From positions 372,001 through 436,000 of the forward strand of contig CAVTTK010000002.1 of the NCBI GenBank assembly GCA_963737625.1: a DNA stretch of 64,000 nt, written 5' to 3'. Below, in pieces: positions 25,845 through 33,703 of the stretch (positions within the stretch are counted from its first letter, which is position 1; every line of letters begins with the position of its first letter). This DNA is from Bog-756 sp963737625. GTDB lineage: Bacteria > Actinomycetota > Acidimicrobiia > Acidimicrobiales > RAAP-2. The notes under the pieces are model-generated. The model worked only from the letters and a program-made list of their open reading frames with translations, did no database searches and had not been told where the DNA came from. The translations under genes were made by a program, and so were the position numbers.

Positions 25845-26971
25845 CCCCGGGTTCGCACCCGGGGGTATGGACACCGGTTGACGATCCGGGAGACCGGCAG
25901 TTCGCCGTTCTGTTCGGGGAGGGTTCTCCGGGACTCGACCTTGAAGGCGGCGGGTACCTGCCCTCGGTCACGGTGGCCTACGAAACGTGGGGGGTGCTCG
26001 ACGCCGACCGGGGCAACGCCGTTCTGGTCCTGCACGCCCTCACGTTGGACTCCCACGCCGTCGGCCCCGCCGGTCCGGGCCATCCCACGCCAGGATGGTG
26101 GCAGGGAATGATCGGCCCGGGGTCACCCATCGACACCGACCGCTACTTCGTGGTCTGCCCAAACGTGCTGGGGGGATGTCGGGGAACCACCGGGCCGGCG
26201 TCGCCGGCGCCCAACGGCGTGGCGTGGGGATCACGCTTTCCCCTGGTGACCATCCGCGACCAGGTGACGGTGGAGGCCGCCCTCGCCGACCACCTGGGCA
26301 TCGACCGCTGGTCGGGTGTGGTGGGGGGTTCGATGGGCGGGATGCGCGTGCTCGAGTGGTGTGTGGGCCATCCCGACCGGGTCGAGCGGGCGCTGGTGCT
26401 GGCTGTCGGGGCCATGGCCACGGCCGGTCAGATCGCCCTGTGCTCCCTCCAGATCCGGGCCATCACCTCCGATCCCGCCTATGCCGGCGGCGACTACTAC
26501 GGGACCGGGGCCCGTCCCGGCGAAGGCCTGGCGCTGGCTCGCGGCATCGGGCAGTACTCCTACCGGACCGACCTCGAGTTCGAGAGCCGCTTCGGCCGGT
26601 CACCCCAAGAGGAGGAGGATCCCCGGAAGGGGGGACGGTTCGCCGTGGAGTCCTATCTCGAGTACCACGGGGACAAGCTGGCCCGGCGCTTCGATCCCAA
26701 CTCGTACATTGTCCTGAGTGAGGCCATGAACCATCACGATGTGGGGCGCGGCCGCAACGGTGTGGCCCGGGCGTTGGCCGGAGTGCGGGCCGACGTGGCC
26801 GTGGCCGGCATCCGTTCGGACCGTCTCTATCCCCTGGGCCTGCAGTACCAGTTGGCCCGGATGCTCCCCGGCGCCCGACCGGTGGCGGTCGTCGAGTCGT
26901 CCTCGGGCCACGACGGGTTCCTGCTCGAGATCGACCAGGTCGGTGCTGTGGTGGCATCGCTGATGGCCTGA
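25841..26971 (+). CDS. metX: Homoserine O-acetyltransferase
   Basis: A 376-residue alpha/beta-hydrolase that transfers an acyl group from acyl-CoA to homoserine, supplying MetY. Visible motifs are VAYETWGVLDADRGNAVLVLHAL, YFVVCPNVLGGCRGTTGP, the nucleophile elbow VVGGSMGGMR (Ser at about residue 165), SYLEYHGDKLARRFDPNSYI and the catalytic His in SSGHDGFLLE. The ATG at 25841 overlaps the metY stop (ATGA at 25841-25844), indicating translational coupling. Whether acetyl-CoA or succinyl-CoA is used cannot be read here. Confidence 0.95.
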   Translation: MTPGSHPGVWTPVDDPGDRQFAVLFGEGSPGLDLEGGGYLPSVTVAYETWGVLDADRGNAVLVLHALTLDSHAVGPAGPGHPTPGWWQGMIGPGSPIDTDRYFVVCPNVLGGCRGTTGPASPAPNGVAWGSRFPLVTIRDQVTVEAALADHLGIDRWSGVVGGSMGGMRVLEWCVGHPDRVERALVLAVGAMATAGQIALCSLQIRAITSDPAYAGGDYYGTGARPGEGLALARGIGQYSYRTDLEFESRFGRSPQEEEDPRKGGRFAVESYLEYHGDKLARRFDPNSYIVLSEAMNHHDVGRGRNGVARALAGVRADVAVAGIRSDRLYPLGLQYQLARMLPGARPVAVVESSSGHDGFLLEIDQVGAVVASLMA

Positions 26972-26981
26972 CGTGGCTCCC

Positions 26982-27048
26982 GGGGGGCGTCTCCGACCCC
27001 TCCGACAGGTTCTCCCGCCCGGCCGCCCCCCAGGGGGGATTTGCTTTT
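26982..27048 (+). terminator. Candidate terminator after metX
   Basis: GGGGGGCG at 26982-26989 pairs with CGCCCCCC at 27024-27031. A T-rich tract (ATTTGCTTTT) ends at 27048. The 34-nt loop is long, so the assignment is moderate. Confidence 0.4.
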
Positions 27049-27183
27049 CCGCGCCCGTAGTCGACCCGACCCAGCGCCGGTGGTGACCCGCCGAAGCCCA
27101 GCATCGAGCGGTGTGATCCGACTTCCTGACCAACTGTGTAAGATCCCTTGTATTGTAAGTTTGTAATCAACAGGAGGCGCATC

Positions 27184-27780
27184 ATGGAGTACGCAGCGAG
27201 TACGGGTCGAGGACGTCGCCCACGGGGTCGGCCAGGACGTCCGGTCGGCGGACCGGCCGACGAGAAGCCGTCAGTCGAGAGCCTGGCCGGCTGGTTGGCC
27301 GGTCGCCTGCCCGACACCTGGTTCGAGGGCCCGCCCTCTCTCGTGGTGGACCGGGACGAGATCCTGATCGTGGGAAGGGTGTCGTCGCCCGAGGTCCCTG
27401 AGGGTGCCGACGACGTGACAACGGCGGCGGCCGAGGCCGGGCGCATCTCCCGCTTCCGGGAGGACACCCGAGAGGAGCGCATGGCCGTGGCCCGCCAGGC
27501 CGAGCACCTCTATGGACGCACCATCGCCTGGGGGGCGGAGGCCGGGGGCACCACCCACGTCTTCACCAACGCCTCGGTCCCCGTCATGACCCGCCTCCGT
27601 CAACCCGAGCGAGTGGTTCTCGACACCCTGGTCGACAGTGGCGTTGCCCGGAGCCGCTCCGACGCCCTGCTGTGGTGCGTGAAACTGGTGGCGTCCAACA
27701 CCGACACGTGGTTGGCCGATCTCCGGGTGGCCATGGAGTCGGTGGAGACGGTGCGGCAGCAGGGCCCGACCGTGGCCTGA
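27184..27780 (+). CDS. Putative DNA-binding protein, ribbon-helix-helix-like C-terminus
   Basis: A 198-residue protein with AGGAGG before its ATG at 27184. It opens with an Arg/Gly/Pro-rich AT-hook-like stretch (GRGRRPRGRPGRPVGG). A central part follows with PPSLVVDRDEILIVGRV and GRISRFREDTREERM. The C-terminal segment, RLRQPERVVLDTLVDSGVAR then SRSDALLWCVKLV, reads like a ribbon-helix-helix strand and two helices. I do not recognise a named family. Three TTGTA repeats (27149-27164) just upstream could be an operator for a ribbon-helix-helix protein, suggesting autoregulation; this is inference. Confidence 0.62.
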   Translation: MEYAASTGRGRRPRGRPGRPVGGPADEKPSVESLAGWLAGRLPDTWFEGPPSLVVDRDEILIVGRVSSPEVPEGADDVTTAAAEAGRISRFREDTREERMAVARQAEHLYGRTIAWGAEAGGTTHVFTNASVPVMTRLRQPERVVLDTLVDSGVARSRSDALLWCVKLVASNTDTWLADLRVAMESVETVRQQGPTVA

Positions 27781-27890
27781 GCACCGGTCACGGTCCACGC
27801 GTCGCCTCCATTGACGGGTGTGCGCCGAGCGAAGGCGAGCGGAGCCCAGGTGGTGTGGACCCTGCAATCGATGGTGCCATACTCGGGCCG

Positions 27891-27941
27891 ATGCCCGAGT
27901 CGCTGGTACGAGGTCGAGATGCCGGTCGTCCGTACTGCTGA
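27891..27941 (+). CDS. Possible leaderless micro-ORF overlapping the hydrolase start
   Basis: ATG 27891 lies 7 nt after a CATACT box (27878-27883) and opens a 16-residue ORF (MPESLVRGRDAGRPYC) ending at 27941. It is out of frame with, and overlaps, the hydrolase start at 27919. It may regulate translation or may be chance. Confidence 0.25.
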   Translation: MPESLVRGRDAGRPYC

Positions 27942-28719
27942 GGTCGAGCTCTACTACGAGGTGCGGGGCACGGGTCCCCGGCTGCTGTTCGTCAACGGGT
28001 CGGGGTCGACCCTCGAAGACGCCCAACCGTTGACCGGCGTCCTCGCCTCGCGTTTCGAGCTCTTGGCCTACGACTATCGAGGACTGGGTCGGAGCGGTGA
28101 GGTCGCCGGTAGCTACACCATGGCGGACTGCGCGGCCGACGCCACCGCGGTGATGGATGCCGCCGGATGGGCAACGGCCGCCGTGGTCGGCCTCAGCTTC
28201 GGGGGAATGGTGGCACTGGAGCTGGCGGTGACCCATCCGGAACGCCTCGAGCGTTTGGCGCTCCTGTGCACGTCGGCCGGAGGGGCCGGGGGGTCGTCCT
28301 ATCCACTGCACGAGTTGGCCGGCATGGACCCCGAGGTCGGGAAGGCCAGGCGCCGTATTCTTATGGACTCCCGGTTCGATGAGGCCTGGCTGGACTCCCA
28401 CCCCGACGACAAGGGGTTGATCGTGGCCATGGAGTCGCGGGCTGTAGGACCCAACCACCCCCGCCCGGTCGGCATCTACGAGCAGCTCCAGGCGCGGAAG
28501 GGCCATGACACCTGGAACCGACTCGGCGCCATCACCTGCCCCACCTTCATCGGATGCGGTCGCTATGACGGGATCGCCCCGGAAGCCAACAGCCGGGCCC
28601 TCGCCTCGAGGATCGCCCGTGCGCAGCTGCACCTGTACGAAGGCGGTCACGGCTTCGTGGCCCAGGATCAGGCAGCGTTCGCCGATCTGTTCGCCTTCCT
28701 GCAGCTCGGCGTGGCTTAG
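27919..28719 (+). CDS. Alpha/beta hydrolase
   Basis: A 266-residue alpha/beta-hydrolase. It begins VELYYEVRGTGPRLLFVNGS, then YDYRGLGRSG (oxyanion/cap side) and the nucleophile elbow VVGLSFGGMVALEL (Ser about residue 95). The late segments CPTFIGCGRYDGIAP and YEGGHGFVAQD carry the probable catalytic Asp and His. It is similar to 3-oxoadipate enol-lactonase-type and other small esterases; the substrate is unknown. The ATG at 27919 matches the family N-terminus. It is convergent with the DUF2236 gene, overlapping by 4 bp. Confidence 0.88.
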   Translation: MPVVRTAEVELYYEVRGTGPRLLFVNGSGSTLEDAQPLTGVLASRFELLAYDYRGLGRSGEVAGSYTMADCAADATAVMDAAGWATAAVVGLSFGGMVALELAVTHPERLERLALLCTSAGGAGGSSYPLHELAGMDPEVGKARRRILMDSRFDEAWLDSHPDDKGLIVAMESRAVGPNHPRPVGIYEQLQARKGHDTWNRLGAITCPTFIGCGRYDGIAPEANSRALASRIARAQLHLYEGGHGFVAQDQAAFADLFAFLQLGVA

Positions 28720-29672
28720 CCGGCGACGGTCACCGGGCCCGCCTGTGCCTCCGAGTGAGTCGGTCTGCTGATGGCCGGCGGTGGAGCCGCCACCCAGCGA
28801 AGTGCCGCGGCGAAGGCCCGTGCCGCCGGTCGCACGGCAAGCCGGTCACCCGCCGGGAGCTGGGCCAGGTGCAGCTGCCGACGGGCCCATGTCGGGAGGA
28901 TGCCCTGGGCCGCGGCCACCAGCAACCCGTAGGTGGTGATCTCGTGGGGCCACCGTCCCACGCCGCGCAGTACGAAGTTGCGGGCCACCCGGGCCTGACG
29001 GGTGAGCTGCAGCTCGGGACGGACGGCGTCGAAGTAGGCGTCGAGCTCCGCCACGGTGCGGGGGACCCCGTCGGCACCGAGGGCCAGGGCCACCCGGGCC
29101 ATCTCGTCGACGTAGCGATCCTGGTCCTCGGCGCTCAGGGGGTGAGGGCCATAGGCGAGCGAGGCATTCAGGAAACTCCGGACCTCGGCGGCATGGACCC
29201 AGGCGATCAGGTCCGGGTCGCTGGCGGCATAGGGACGACCGTCCGGAGCGGTGCCCACCACGGAGGCGTGGACCGCCCGCACCCGGGCGATGGCGGCCTC
29301 GGCCTCGGGGCGCGAGCGGAAGGTGGTGGTCCCGAGGAATGTGGCCGTGCGCTCGAGGCGTCCGAGTGGGTCTTGCCGGTAGTTGGAGAACTCGGCCACT
29401 CCGGCCATGGCCAGGGGGTGGAGCATCTGGAACAGGAGGGCGGCGACCCCGCCGATCAGCATGGACGGTAGGTCGGAGTGAATCTGGCGGGTTATGGACC
29501 CGGGCTCGAAGTAGGCCTCGACGGGGTCGTTGCAGGGCAGGCGGGCCTCACCGGTGATGCCGAACGATCGACGGACCCGGTGCTGCACGCGGCTCCGGAC
29601 CCGCCGGATGGAGTCCGCCGTGACCAGCTCGCCCATGGCGCGGGCGTCATCCATGGGTGGGATCCGATACAT
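28716..29672 (-). CDS. DUF2236 (MpaB-like oxygenase) family protein
   Basis: A 318-residue protein of the DUF2236/MpaB family, related to the latex-clearing (Lcp) fold, which carries a histidine-bound haem in studied members. Conserved parts are SDLPSMLIGGVAALLFQMLH, GVAEFSNYRQDPLGRL, TTTFRSRPEAEAAIARV, AWVHAAEVRSFLNASLAYG and YVDEMARVALALG. The start at 29672 has a TAGGGT box 8 nt upstream, in keeping with the leaderless pattern; an in-frame ATG at 29654 is an alternative. The substrate is unknown. Confidence 0.84.
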   Translation of the reverse strand: MYRIPPMDDARAMGELVTADSIRRVRSRVQHRVRRSFGITGEARLPCNDPVEAYFEPGSITRQIHSDLPSMLIGGVAALLFQMLHPLAMAGVAEFSNYRQDPLGRLERTATFLGTTTFRSRPEAEAAIARVRAVHASVVGTAPDGRPYAASDPDLIAWVHAAEVRSFLNASLAYGPHPLSAEDQDRYVDEMARVALALGADGVPRTVAELDAYFDAVRPELQLTRQARVARNFVLRGVGRWPHEITTYGLLVAAAQGILPTWARRQLHLAQLPAGDRLAVRPAARAFAAALRWVAAPPPAISRPTHSEAQAGPVTVAG

Positions 29673-29680
29673 GCACCCGG

Positions 29681-29686
29681 ACCCTA
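29681..29686 (-). promoter_or_regulatory. Leaderless -10 box of the DUF2236 gene
   Basis: TAGGGT on the minus strand, 8 nt before the ATG at 29672. Confidence 0.35.
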
Positions 29687-30190
29687 CCGGTCGTTCGATC
29701 CGCCGCGGAGCAGATAGCCCCGGCGTCGGTTCTCCGGTCCACTTGGCTCCCGTCGGGTGGCCCCTGGTCACGGATTCGGTCGTCTGGGACTCGAAGGAGC
29801 AGAGCGAGGCTTTCATGCACAATACGCTTTTGCCTGCGATGTCGGTGGACGGCGGATTTGCTGGGGCTCCGGAGGAGCGCGTCGCTCAGGTCGCCCACCA
29901 CGAATCAAGCTGACGTACCAAACGTTAGTTGCCGGCGACGGTGATTTCGCGGTGATCGAAGAATGGCCGACGAGGAGCACGAAATGGCTGGGAATCCCGG
30001 CGAGATCTGGCTCCGATGAGGACCCAATGGCTACCTGACTACAGGAAATCTACGACGCCCTCGATGGTCACCGGCGTCTGCATCTGGGGGGCGGTTCGCC
30101 GACGAGGCGTTCCTCTGACGGAAGAGAGCCGGCGGAGACGCCAGATATCAGCGAGAATCGCCTACCTGTGCACAGTCATCCGGTAATGCG
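29687..30190. other. Gene-free AT-richer stretch, possible left end of a tRNA-linked segment
   Basis: About 500 bp without a convincing ORF on either strand, with lower GC than the flanking genes. It contains TGGGACTCGAA at 29785-29795, an exact 11-bp copy of the T-arm of the tRNA-Ala gene at 32433-32443. Nothing else recognisable was found. Confidence 0.4.
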
Positions 30191-30631
30191 GTGCAAATGA
30201 ACCTTAAGGCAAGCGGGACACATCGATTCCGATGTTTCACTCCGGTTGACCCATCCAGGGTCTGGGCTGCCCTTACGGATGGTCAAGAAACCGGTCGGTA
30301 CCTTCATGGACTCGTTGCCCACTCATCGTGGTGCCCAGACGCTCCGATTCATTTTCGGGCTGTATCTTCGCAGTCAGAGTGTCCCTCCCTGCTGGTGGGT
30401 CGAGTGCTGTGCGCTGAGCCCTATCGTCGGCTGTCCTACTTCCTACGATCGGGATCGGAGGACCCCTCGACTTACCTCACCTGGCAGCTGCGGCCCTGCC
30501 CAGGTGGCACCACCGTGCACCTCCAGGTTGACCATGCCGAGTGCGCAGACACTGACGAGGAGGCCGAGGACACATGGTTGCCAGTGCTCGCCGCGCTGCA
30601 GAGTCTCCTCTCCGGAGAGCGGCCATCATGA
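30191..30631 (+). CDS. SRPBCC/AHSA1-like (START-fold) protein
   Basis: A 146-residue protein (GTG 30191; the ATG two codons later is equally possible). Its layout fits the activator-of-Hsp90-ATPase-like SRPBCC family: HRFRCFTPVDPSRVWAALTD at the start, RVLCAEPYRRLSYFLRSGS in the middle, then TYLTWQLRPCPGGTTVHLQVDH. These are lipid- or ligand-binding cavity proteins of varied function. No clear ribosome-binding site. The codon choice is less GC-biased than in the flanking core genes, and the gene lies in the AT-richer segment next to the tRNA. Confidence 0.6.
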   Translation: MQMNLKASGTHRFRCFTPVDPSRVWAALTDGQETGRYLHGLVAHSSWCPDAPIHFRAVSSQSECPSLLVGRVLCAEPYRRLSYFLRSGSEDPSTYLTWQLRPCPGGTTVHLQVDHAECADTDEEAEDTWLPVLAALQSLLSGERPS

Positions 30632-30934
30632 CACGCATCGTCCTGAATCTCTTCGCCCCGTATCAGTGACCGTGTTCAGGTCGTTCTGTTCGAACTGAAG
30701 GCCATGGTCATTCTCTTGGGCGTGCGTCCAGCGGCTTGGCTGCCGTGATGGGCGCCGCCTCAGTGAAATGCTGAACATACGGCGGCTGACCGCAGGTCGT
30801 GACCGAGTGAGCCGCGCACCTGGGCCAATGTTCGACGCCAGCACTCCCTCTAAGGCGTCCCACTACAGGGCACGTCCTCTCAAATTTAAGTCTGTTACAC
30901 GGGTGATCCACGGCGGCGCTTCACGGATGATCGC
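30632..30934. other. Gene-free stretch
   Basis: 303 bp of mixed composition with no credible gene. An ATG at 30628 overlaps the previous stop (ATGA) and opens only 13 codons (MTRIVLNLFAPYQ), possibly the remnant of a lost coupled gene. Confidence 0.4.
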
Positions 30935-31402
30935 CTAGCGCTTCTTCCCCTCAAGAAACAAGCCGATCACTTTGTCGATTCTGCGTTGCCTAGTTTCGGG
31001 GGTCTTCGCTCCATTGATGTTGTCGATGTGGTAGCGCTGCAGACCATTCGACAGCGTTTCGAAGAATGCCCTCGCGGGTTCGTTCACGCTGAAGGCCGCC
31101 TTGAGATCATTGGGAATCTCGACCGGTCGCGGCCCATCGGCGAGTGACAGCGTCACACGAACGGCGTCATTTCCTTTGAGCCCGGTGTCCTTGCGGATGG
31201 CGGCGCTCACGCTGAGCATGTGCTTTCCGCCCATCACCCCGACGGTGGATTGGTACCTGTACCCGTTGAGGTCCGCGATGACCGCCGGTCGCCTTCCCGC
31301 TCCAAGCTCAGCGATGAGCTCCGCCGGAATGACGATCCCGGTGTTGTTGCCCGTCTGGAGCAACGTCGTCTCGAACGATACCGACTTCGCCTGAGCTGAC
31401 AT
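30935..31402 (-). CDS. DUF1905/YdeI-like protein
   Basis: A 155-residue protein. The N-terminal two thirds is a DUF1905 beta-barrel (SFETTLLQTGNNTGIVIPAE, YRYQSTVGVMGGKHMLSVSA, GLKGNDAVRVTLSLADGPRP). The C-terminal part is a YdeI/OmdA-like helical piece (PNDLKAAFSVNEPARAFFET, YHIDNINGAKTPETRQRRID). Such fusions are widespread and uncharacterised, sometimes described as bacteriocin-protection-like. It is divergent from a TetR gene, and the intergenic region carries two palindromic operators, so it is the likely target of that regulator. Confidence 0.85.
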   Translation of the reverse strand: MSAQAKSVSFETTLLQTGNNTGIVIPAELIAELGAGRRPAVIADLNGYRYQSTVGVMGGKHMLSVSAAIRKDTGLKGNDAVRVTLSLADGPRPVEIPNDLKAAFSVNEPARAFFETLSNGLQRYHIDNINGAKTPETRQRRIDKVIGLFLEGKKR

Positions 31403-31423
31403 GGCTGACCTCCCCCTTGACCA

Positions 31424-31440
31424 TACTGGACCGTATAGTA
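31424..31440. promoter_or_regulatory. TetR-type operator, imperfect copy
   Basis: TACTGGACCGTATAGTA, a 17-bp site whose left half matches the perfect operator 28 bp away (centre to centre). It lies nearer the start of the divergent DUF1905 gene. Confidence 0.6.
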
Positions 31441-31451
31441 CTCAATATATA

Positions 31452-31468
31452 TACTGGACCGTCCAGTA
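31452..31468. promoter_or_regulatory. TetR-type operator, palindromic copy
   Basis: TACTGGACCGTCCAGTA, a 17-bp palindrome symmetric around its central base. It overlaps a plausible plus-strand -10 (TATACT, 31450-31455) 35 bp before the TetR gene, so binding would block transcription of the regulator as well as its neighbour. Confidence 0.7.
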
Positions 31469-31489
31469 CCGCTATGCCAGCCTGGAGCC

Positions 31490-32143
31490 ATGAACGGGAA
31501 CATCCACCTGGAATCCTCCGATCCCGCGCCCGGGCAAACTCGATCAGCGCTCAAGCGGTCTGCCATCACGGAGGCTGCGACTCGGCTCTTCCTCGACCAG
31601 GGTTTCGGGGGTACGAGCATGGACCAAATCGCCGCCGCAGCCGGCGTTTCCAAACAGACCGTCTACAAGCAGTTCTCCGACAAGCAGAAGCTTCTCTCCG
31701 ACATCGTCCTGGCCATCACGAGTCGCGCCGGCGAGATCGCCGGCGCACTGCAATCAGCGTTCGATGATGTCGTGGATCTTGAATCTGGATTGAATGCAGT
31801 GGCGCGACAATATGCGTCGGCAGTCTTGCACCCAGAGGTCTTGCGACTCCGTCGCCTCGTTATCTGCGAAGCCATCCGGTTTCCCGATCTGGCGAGGGCA
31901 TATTACGAACGAGCGCCAACCCTCGGCGTCGAAACCGTGGCGAAGGGCCTCGGCAACCTGGTCGACCGCGGGCTGCTCGAGGTTGACGATGTCTCCGCCG
32001 CCGCCAATCACTTTGCCTACCTCATCCTCGGGCCGCTGATTGACGGCGCGATGTTTCTCCCAGAGACGTCTATCAGCGAGGCGGAGATCACCTACTGGTC
32101 GGCGGCCGGCGTTTCCGCCTTCATCAATGCGTATGGAACCTGA
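31490..32143 (+). CDS. TetR/AcrR-family transcriptional regulator
   Basis: A 217-residue regulator. The N-terminal HTH domain is typical: AITEAATRLFLDQGFGGTS, IAAAAGVSKQTVYKQFSDKQ and LLSDIVL. The C-terminal part (about 80-210) is a ligand-binding and dimerisation helix bundle (RLRRLVICEAIRFPDLARAYYE, AANHFAYLILGPLIDGAMF). The ATG at 31490 follows TGGAG. Two operator-like palindromes occupy the 87-bp gap to the divergent DUF1905 gene, suggesting autoregulation and control of that gene. The ligand is unknown. Confidence 0.93.
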   Translation: MNGNIHLESSDPAPGQTRSALKRSAITEAATRLFLDQGFGGTSMDQIAAAAGVSKQTVYKQFSDKQKLLSDIVLAITSRAGEIAGALQSAFDDVVDLESGLNAVARQYASAVLHPEVLRLRRLVICEAIRFPDLARAYYERAPTLGVETVAKGLGNLVDRGLLEVDDVSAAANHFAYLILGPLIDGAMFLPETSISEAEITYWSAAGVSAFINAYGT

Positions 32144-32228
32144 TGGGGGTTGACCAGCTAGGCCCTGTCCATCGGGAGCGGATCGGGACACTGCCCAGGA
32201 ATGTAGTGACGACCTTGATGTCGGGGCA

Positions 32229-32393
32229 CTAGGCGAGCAGTTGGCCGAGCGCCCGGATGTGGTCGCCGTCGGTGCGGGAGAGCCAGATCCAGCGGAGGTC
32301 AGCCGGTTCGATGACCGACTTGAGCGCAGTCCGCCTTGTCCCATTGCGGGTGAATTCGGGTCCAGCCGGTCGCCACCAGAATTCGACTACGCG
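32229..32393 (-). pseudogene. Gene remnant beside tRNA-Ala
   Basis: On the minus strand a 54-codon open piece ends at TAG 32229-32231. It contains RVVEFWWRPAGPEF, RRTALKSVIEPADLRWIWLS and RTDGDHIRALGQLLA. The sequence has the look of a real protein C-terminus, but no start or upstream domain is present before the tRNA gene. I do not recognise the family. It is probably debris of a gene cut at the tRNA. Confidence 0.3.
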
Positions 32394-32423
32394 CCAATAA
32401 GCCCTCTGACCAGGGTGTTCGAG

Positions 32424-32497
32424 TGGAGGCGATGGGACTCGAACCCACGAACCTCTTGACTGCCAGTCAAGCGCTCTACCAGCTGAGCTACGCCCCC
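32424..32497 (-). tRNA. tRNA-Ala (anticodon GGC)
   Basis: The reverse complement begins GGGGGCGTAGCTCAGC and folds as a full cloverleaf. The acceptor GGGGGCG pairs with CGCCTCC and includes the G3:U70 pair that specifies alanine. The D-arm is GCTC/GAGC, the anticodon stem CTTGA/TCAAG has loop CTGGCAG (anticodon GGC), and the T-arm GTGGG/CCCAT has loop TTCGAGT. The discriminator base is A and CCA is not encoded. The gene borders an AT-richer segment on its 3' side. Confidence 0.95.
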
Positions 32498-32716
32498 GAG
32501 GGTTGGGTCAGGTTAGCAGTAGGAGCTGGGCGTCTGGACCCGTAGGACCACCGGTTCGAGGCATGACCATGGTCCTTGCATGATGGCGTGCGTCAGCCAC
32601 TCGGTAGGTGTCGTAGTTGCCATGGAGCGGAGGAGTGGTCTCCTGATTGACGGTGGGAGGCTTCGTCGGCCTGTCCGCCGTTTCTCTCTACTTGTCGAAT
32701 CGGTCCGATCGGCGCG

Positions 32717-32920
32717 CTAGCGCTTGGGCCGCTGGCCGAGAAGTTTCAGGAGATAGGAGCCGGCCCGCCCCGGCTTTCCCGGGTGGTGCCTGTCAGATCC
32801 GTGGCCGGAGCGACCGAACGAACCTCCCGTTGAGCCCTCCGCGCGATTGGGCTCCTCATACTTCGGCACCTTCTTCATCCTGTGCTTCTGTTTGCGCGGC
32901 TTGCTTCCTTCGGATCCCAT
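32717..32920 (-). CDS. Hypothetical basic protein
   Basis: A 67-residue Lys/Arg/Gly-rich ORF (from MGSEGSKPRKQKHRMKKVPK to a C-terminus ending LLKLLGQRPKR). The open frame continues upstream to 33106. No family is recognised, no ribosome-binding site is seen, and the low complexity makes it doubtful. It is kept because the basic, structured ends look less like a shadow frame than the alternatives in this otherwise empty stretch. Confidence 0.28.
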   Translation of the reverse strand: MGSEGSKPRKQKHRMKKVPKYEEPNRAEGSTGGSFGRSGHGSDRHHPGKPGRAGSYLLKLLGQRPKR

Positions 32921-33051
32921 AGGGCCATCATGGTCCACGGGCATCCTGCCATGCGGCCCGCTGCGTCGGCGGGTCGTGCTGGCCTGGACACGTCGGAAGC
33001 GGACCTCCGCCCGAGGATTCCCTGGGGCCCAGGGGTCACCGGGCCGAGCAG

Positions 33052-33447
33052 CTAGGAGGGCGGCCAGTCCGCGCCAATGAGTCTCTGATGGAGCAGTGAG
33101 CACCACGCGGCCTGGACCTCATCGCCGATGTCGTCGCTACGCCGGGCAACCCGCTCGACATCCTTCAGCGCCTCGTCGAACGATTCGCTCTGTCCTGTGG
33201 GGGTGATCACCAGCATCCCGTCGTAGCGGGCGAGGATAGCGTCTGCTGCCTCGCACACGACATGGAGAGCGTCGTTGGTGGCGCCTACGGCGCTCAATTG
33301 CGCACACTCGAAGGCGAGGTGGCGATCCTCCGCCACCTGTGTCGCATACGTGGCCGGCGCCATGGTCCTCGTCGCCGATGTCTGCCTCAGGTCGCCGAAC
33401 ACGCCATCACCTCGTCTCACGCCCCTCGCGAGCACTCCTTGTGTCAT
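33052..33447 (-). CDS. Hypothetical protein
   Basis: A 131-residue soluble protein of unknown function if started at ATG 33447; starts at 33522 or 33363 are also possible. The C-terminal two thirds, with LAFECAQLSAVGATNDALHV, AADAILARYDGMLVITPTGQ and SFDEALKDVERVARRSDDIG, looks like a genuine helical protein. No motif allows a functional statement. It stands alone between divergent genes. Confidence 0.5.
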   Translation of the reverse strand: MTQGVLARGVRRGDGVFGDLRQTSATRTMAPATYATQVAEDRHLAFECAQLSAVGATNDALHVVCEAADAILARYDGMLVITPTGQSESFDEALKDVERVARRSDDIGDEVQAAWCSLLHQRLIGADWPPS

Positions 33448-33691
33448 CGACGTGCGTGGACGGGTCCTTGAGGGGTCATGAGCAGTGGGTCTCCCAGCAG
33501 ACGTCTCCTGCGTTGCTGGCATCGTTACGAGATGGAAGTGCCGGGGCGGGTCCTGATGGGGCCCGAAGCGGCATGATGCTGAGCATGGTCAACCTCCGAA
33601 CACCCAGGTAGTCGTGTTTTGGCATCGGTGCCTCGGCGTTCTCGGGGTCGTGGGTGGGCCGCAGTTGTCCACGGCTGTCGCGGAGTCTCGT

Positions 33692-33697
33692 TAGGCT
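33692..33697 (+). promoter_or_regulatory. Leaderless -10 box of the hypothetical gene at 33704
   Basis: TAGGCT followed by 6 nt and ATG 33704, with no Shine-Dalgarno sequence. Confidence 0.45.
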
Positions 33698-33703
33698 CAT
33701 CGA

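Noticed and set aside
24480..25874. Long minus-strand ORF antisense to metY
   Set aside because: Shadow of a strongly conserved gene; no domain.
30688..30695. GTTCGAAC as a second LexA box
   Set aside because: It lacks the GAAC-N4-GTTC spacing and no gene starts next to it.
32647..32922. Plus-strand 91-codon ORF beside the tRNA gene
   Set aside because: No start signal, low complexity and no conserved features.
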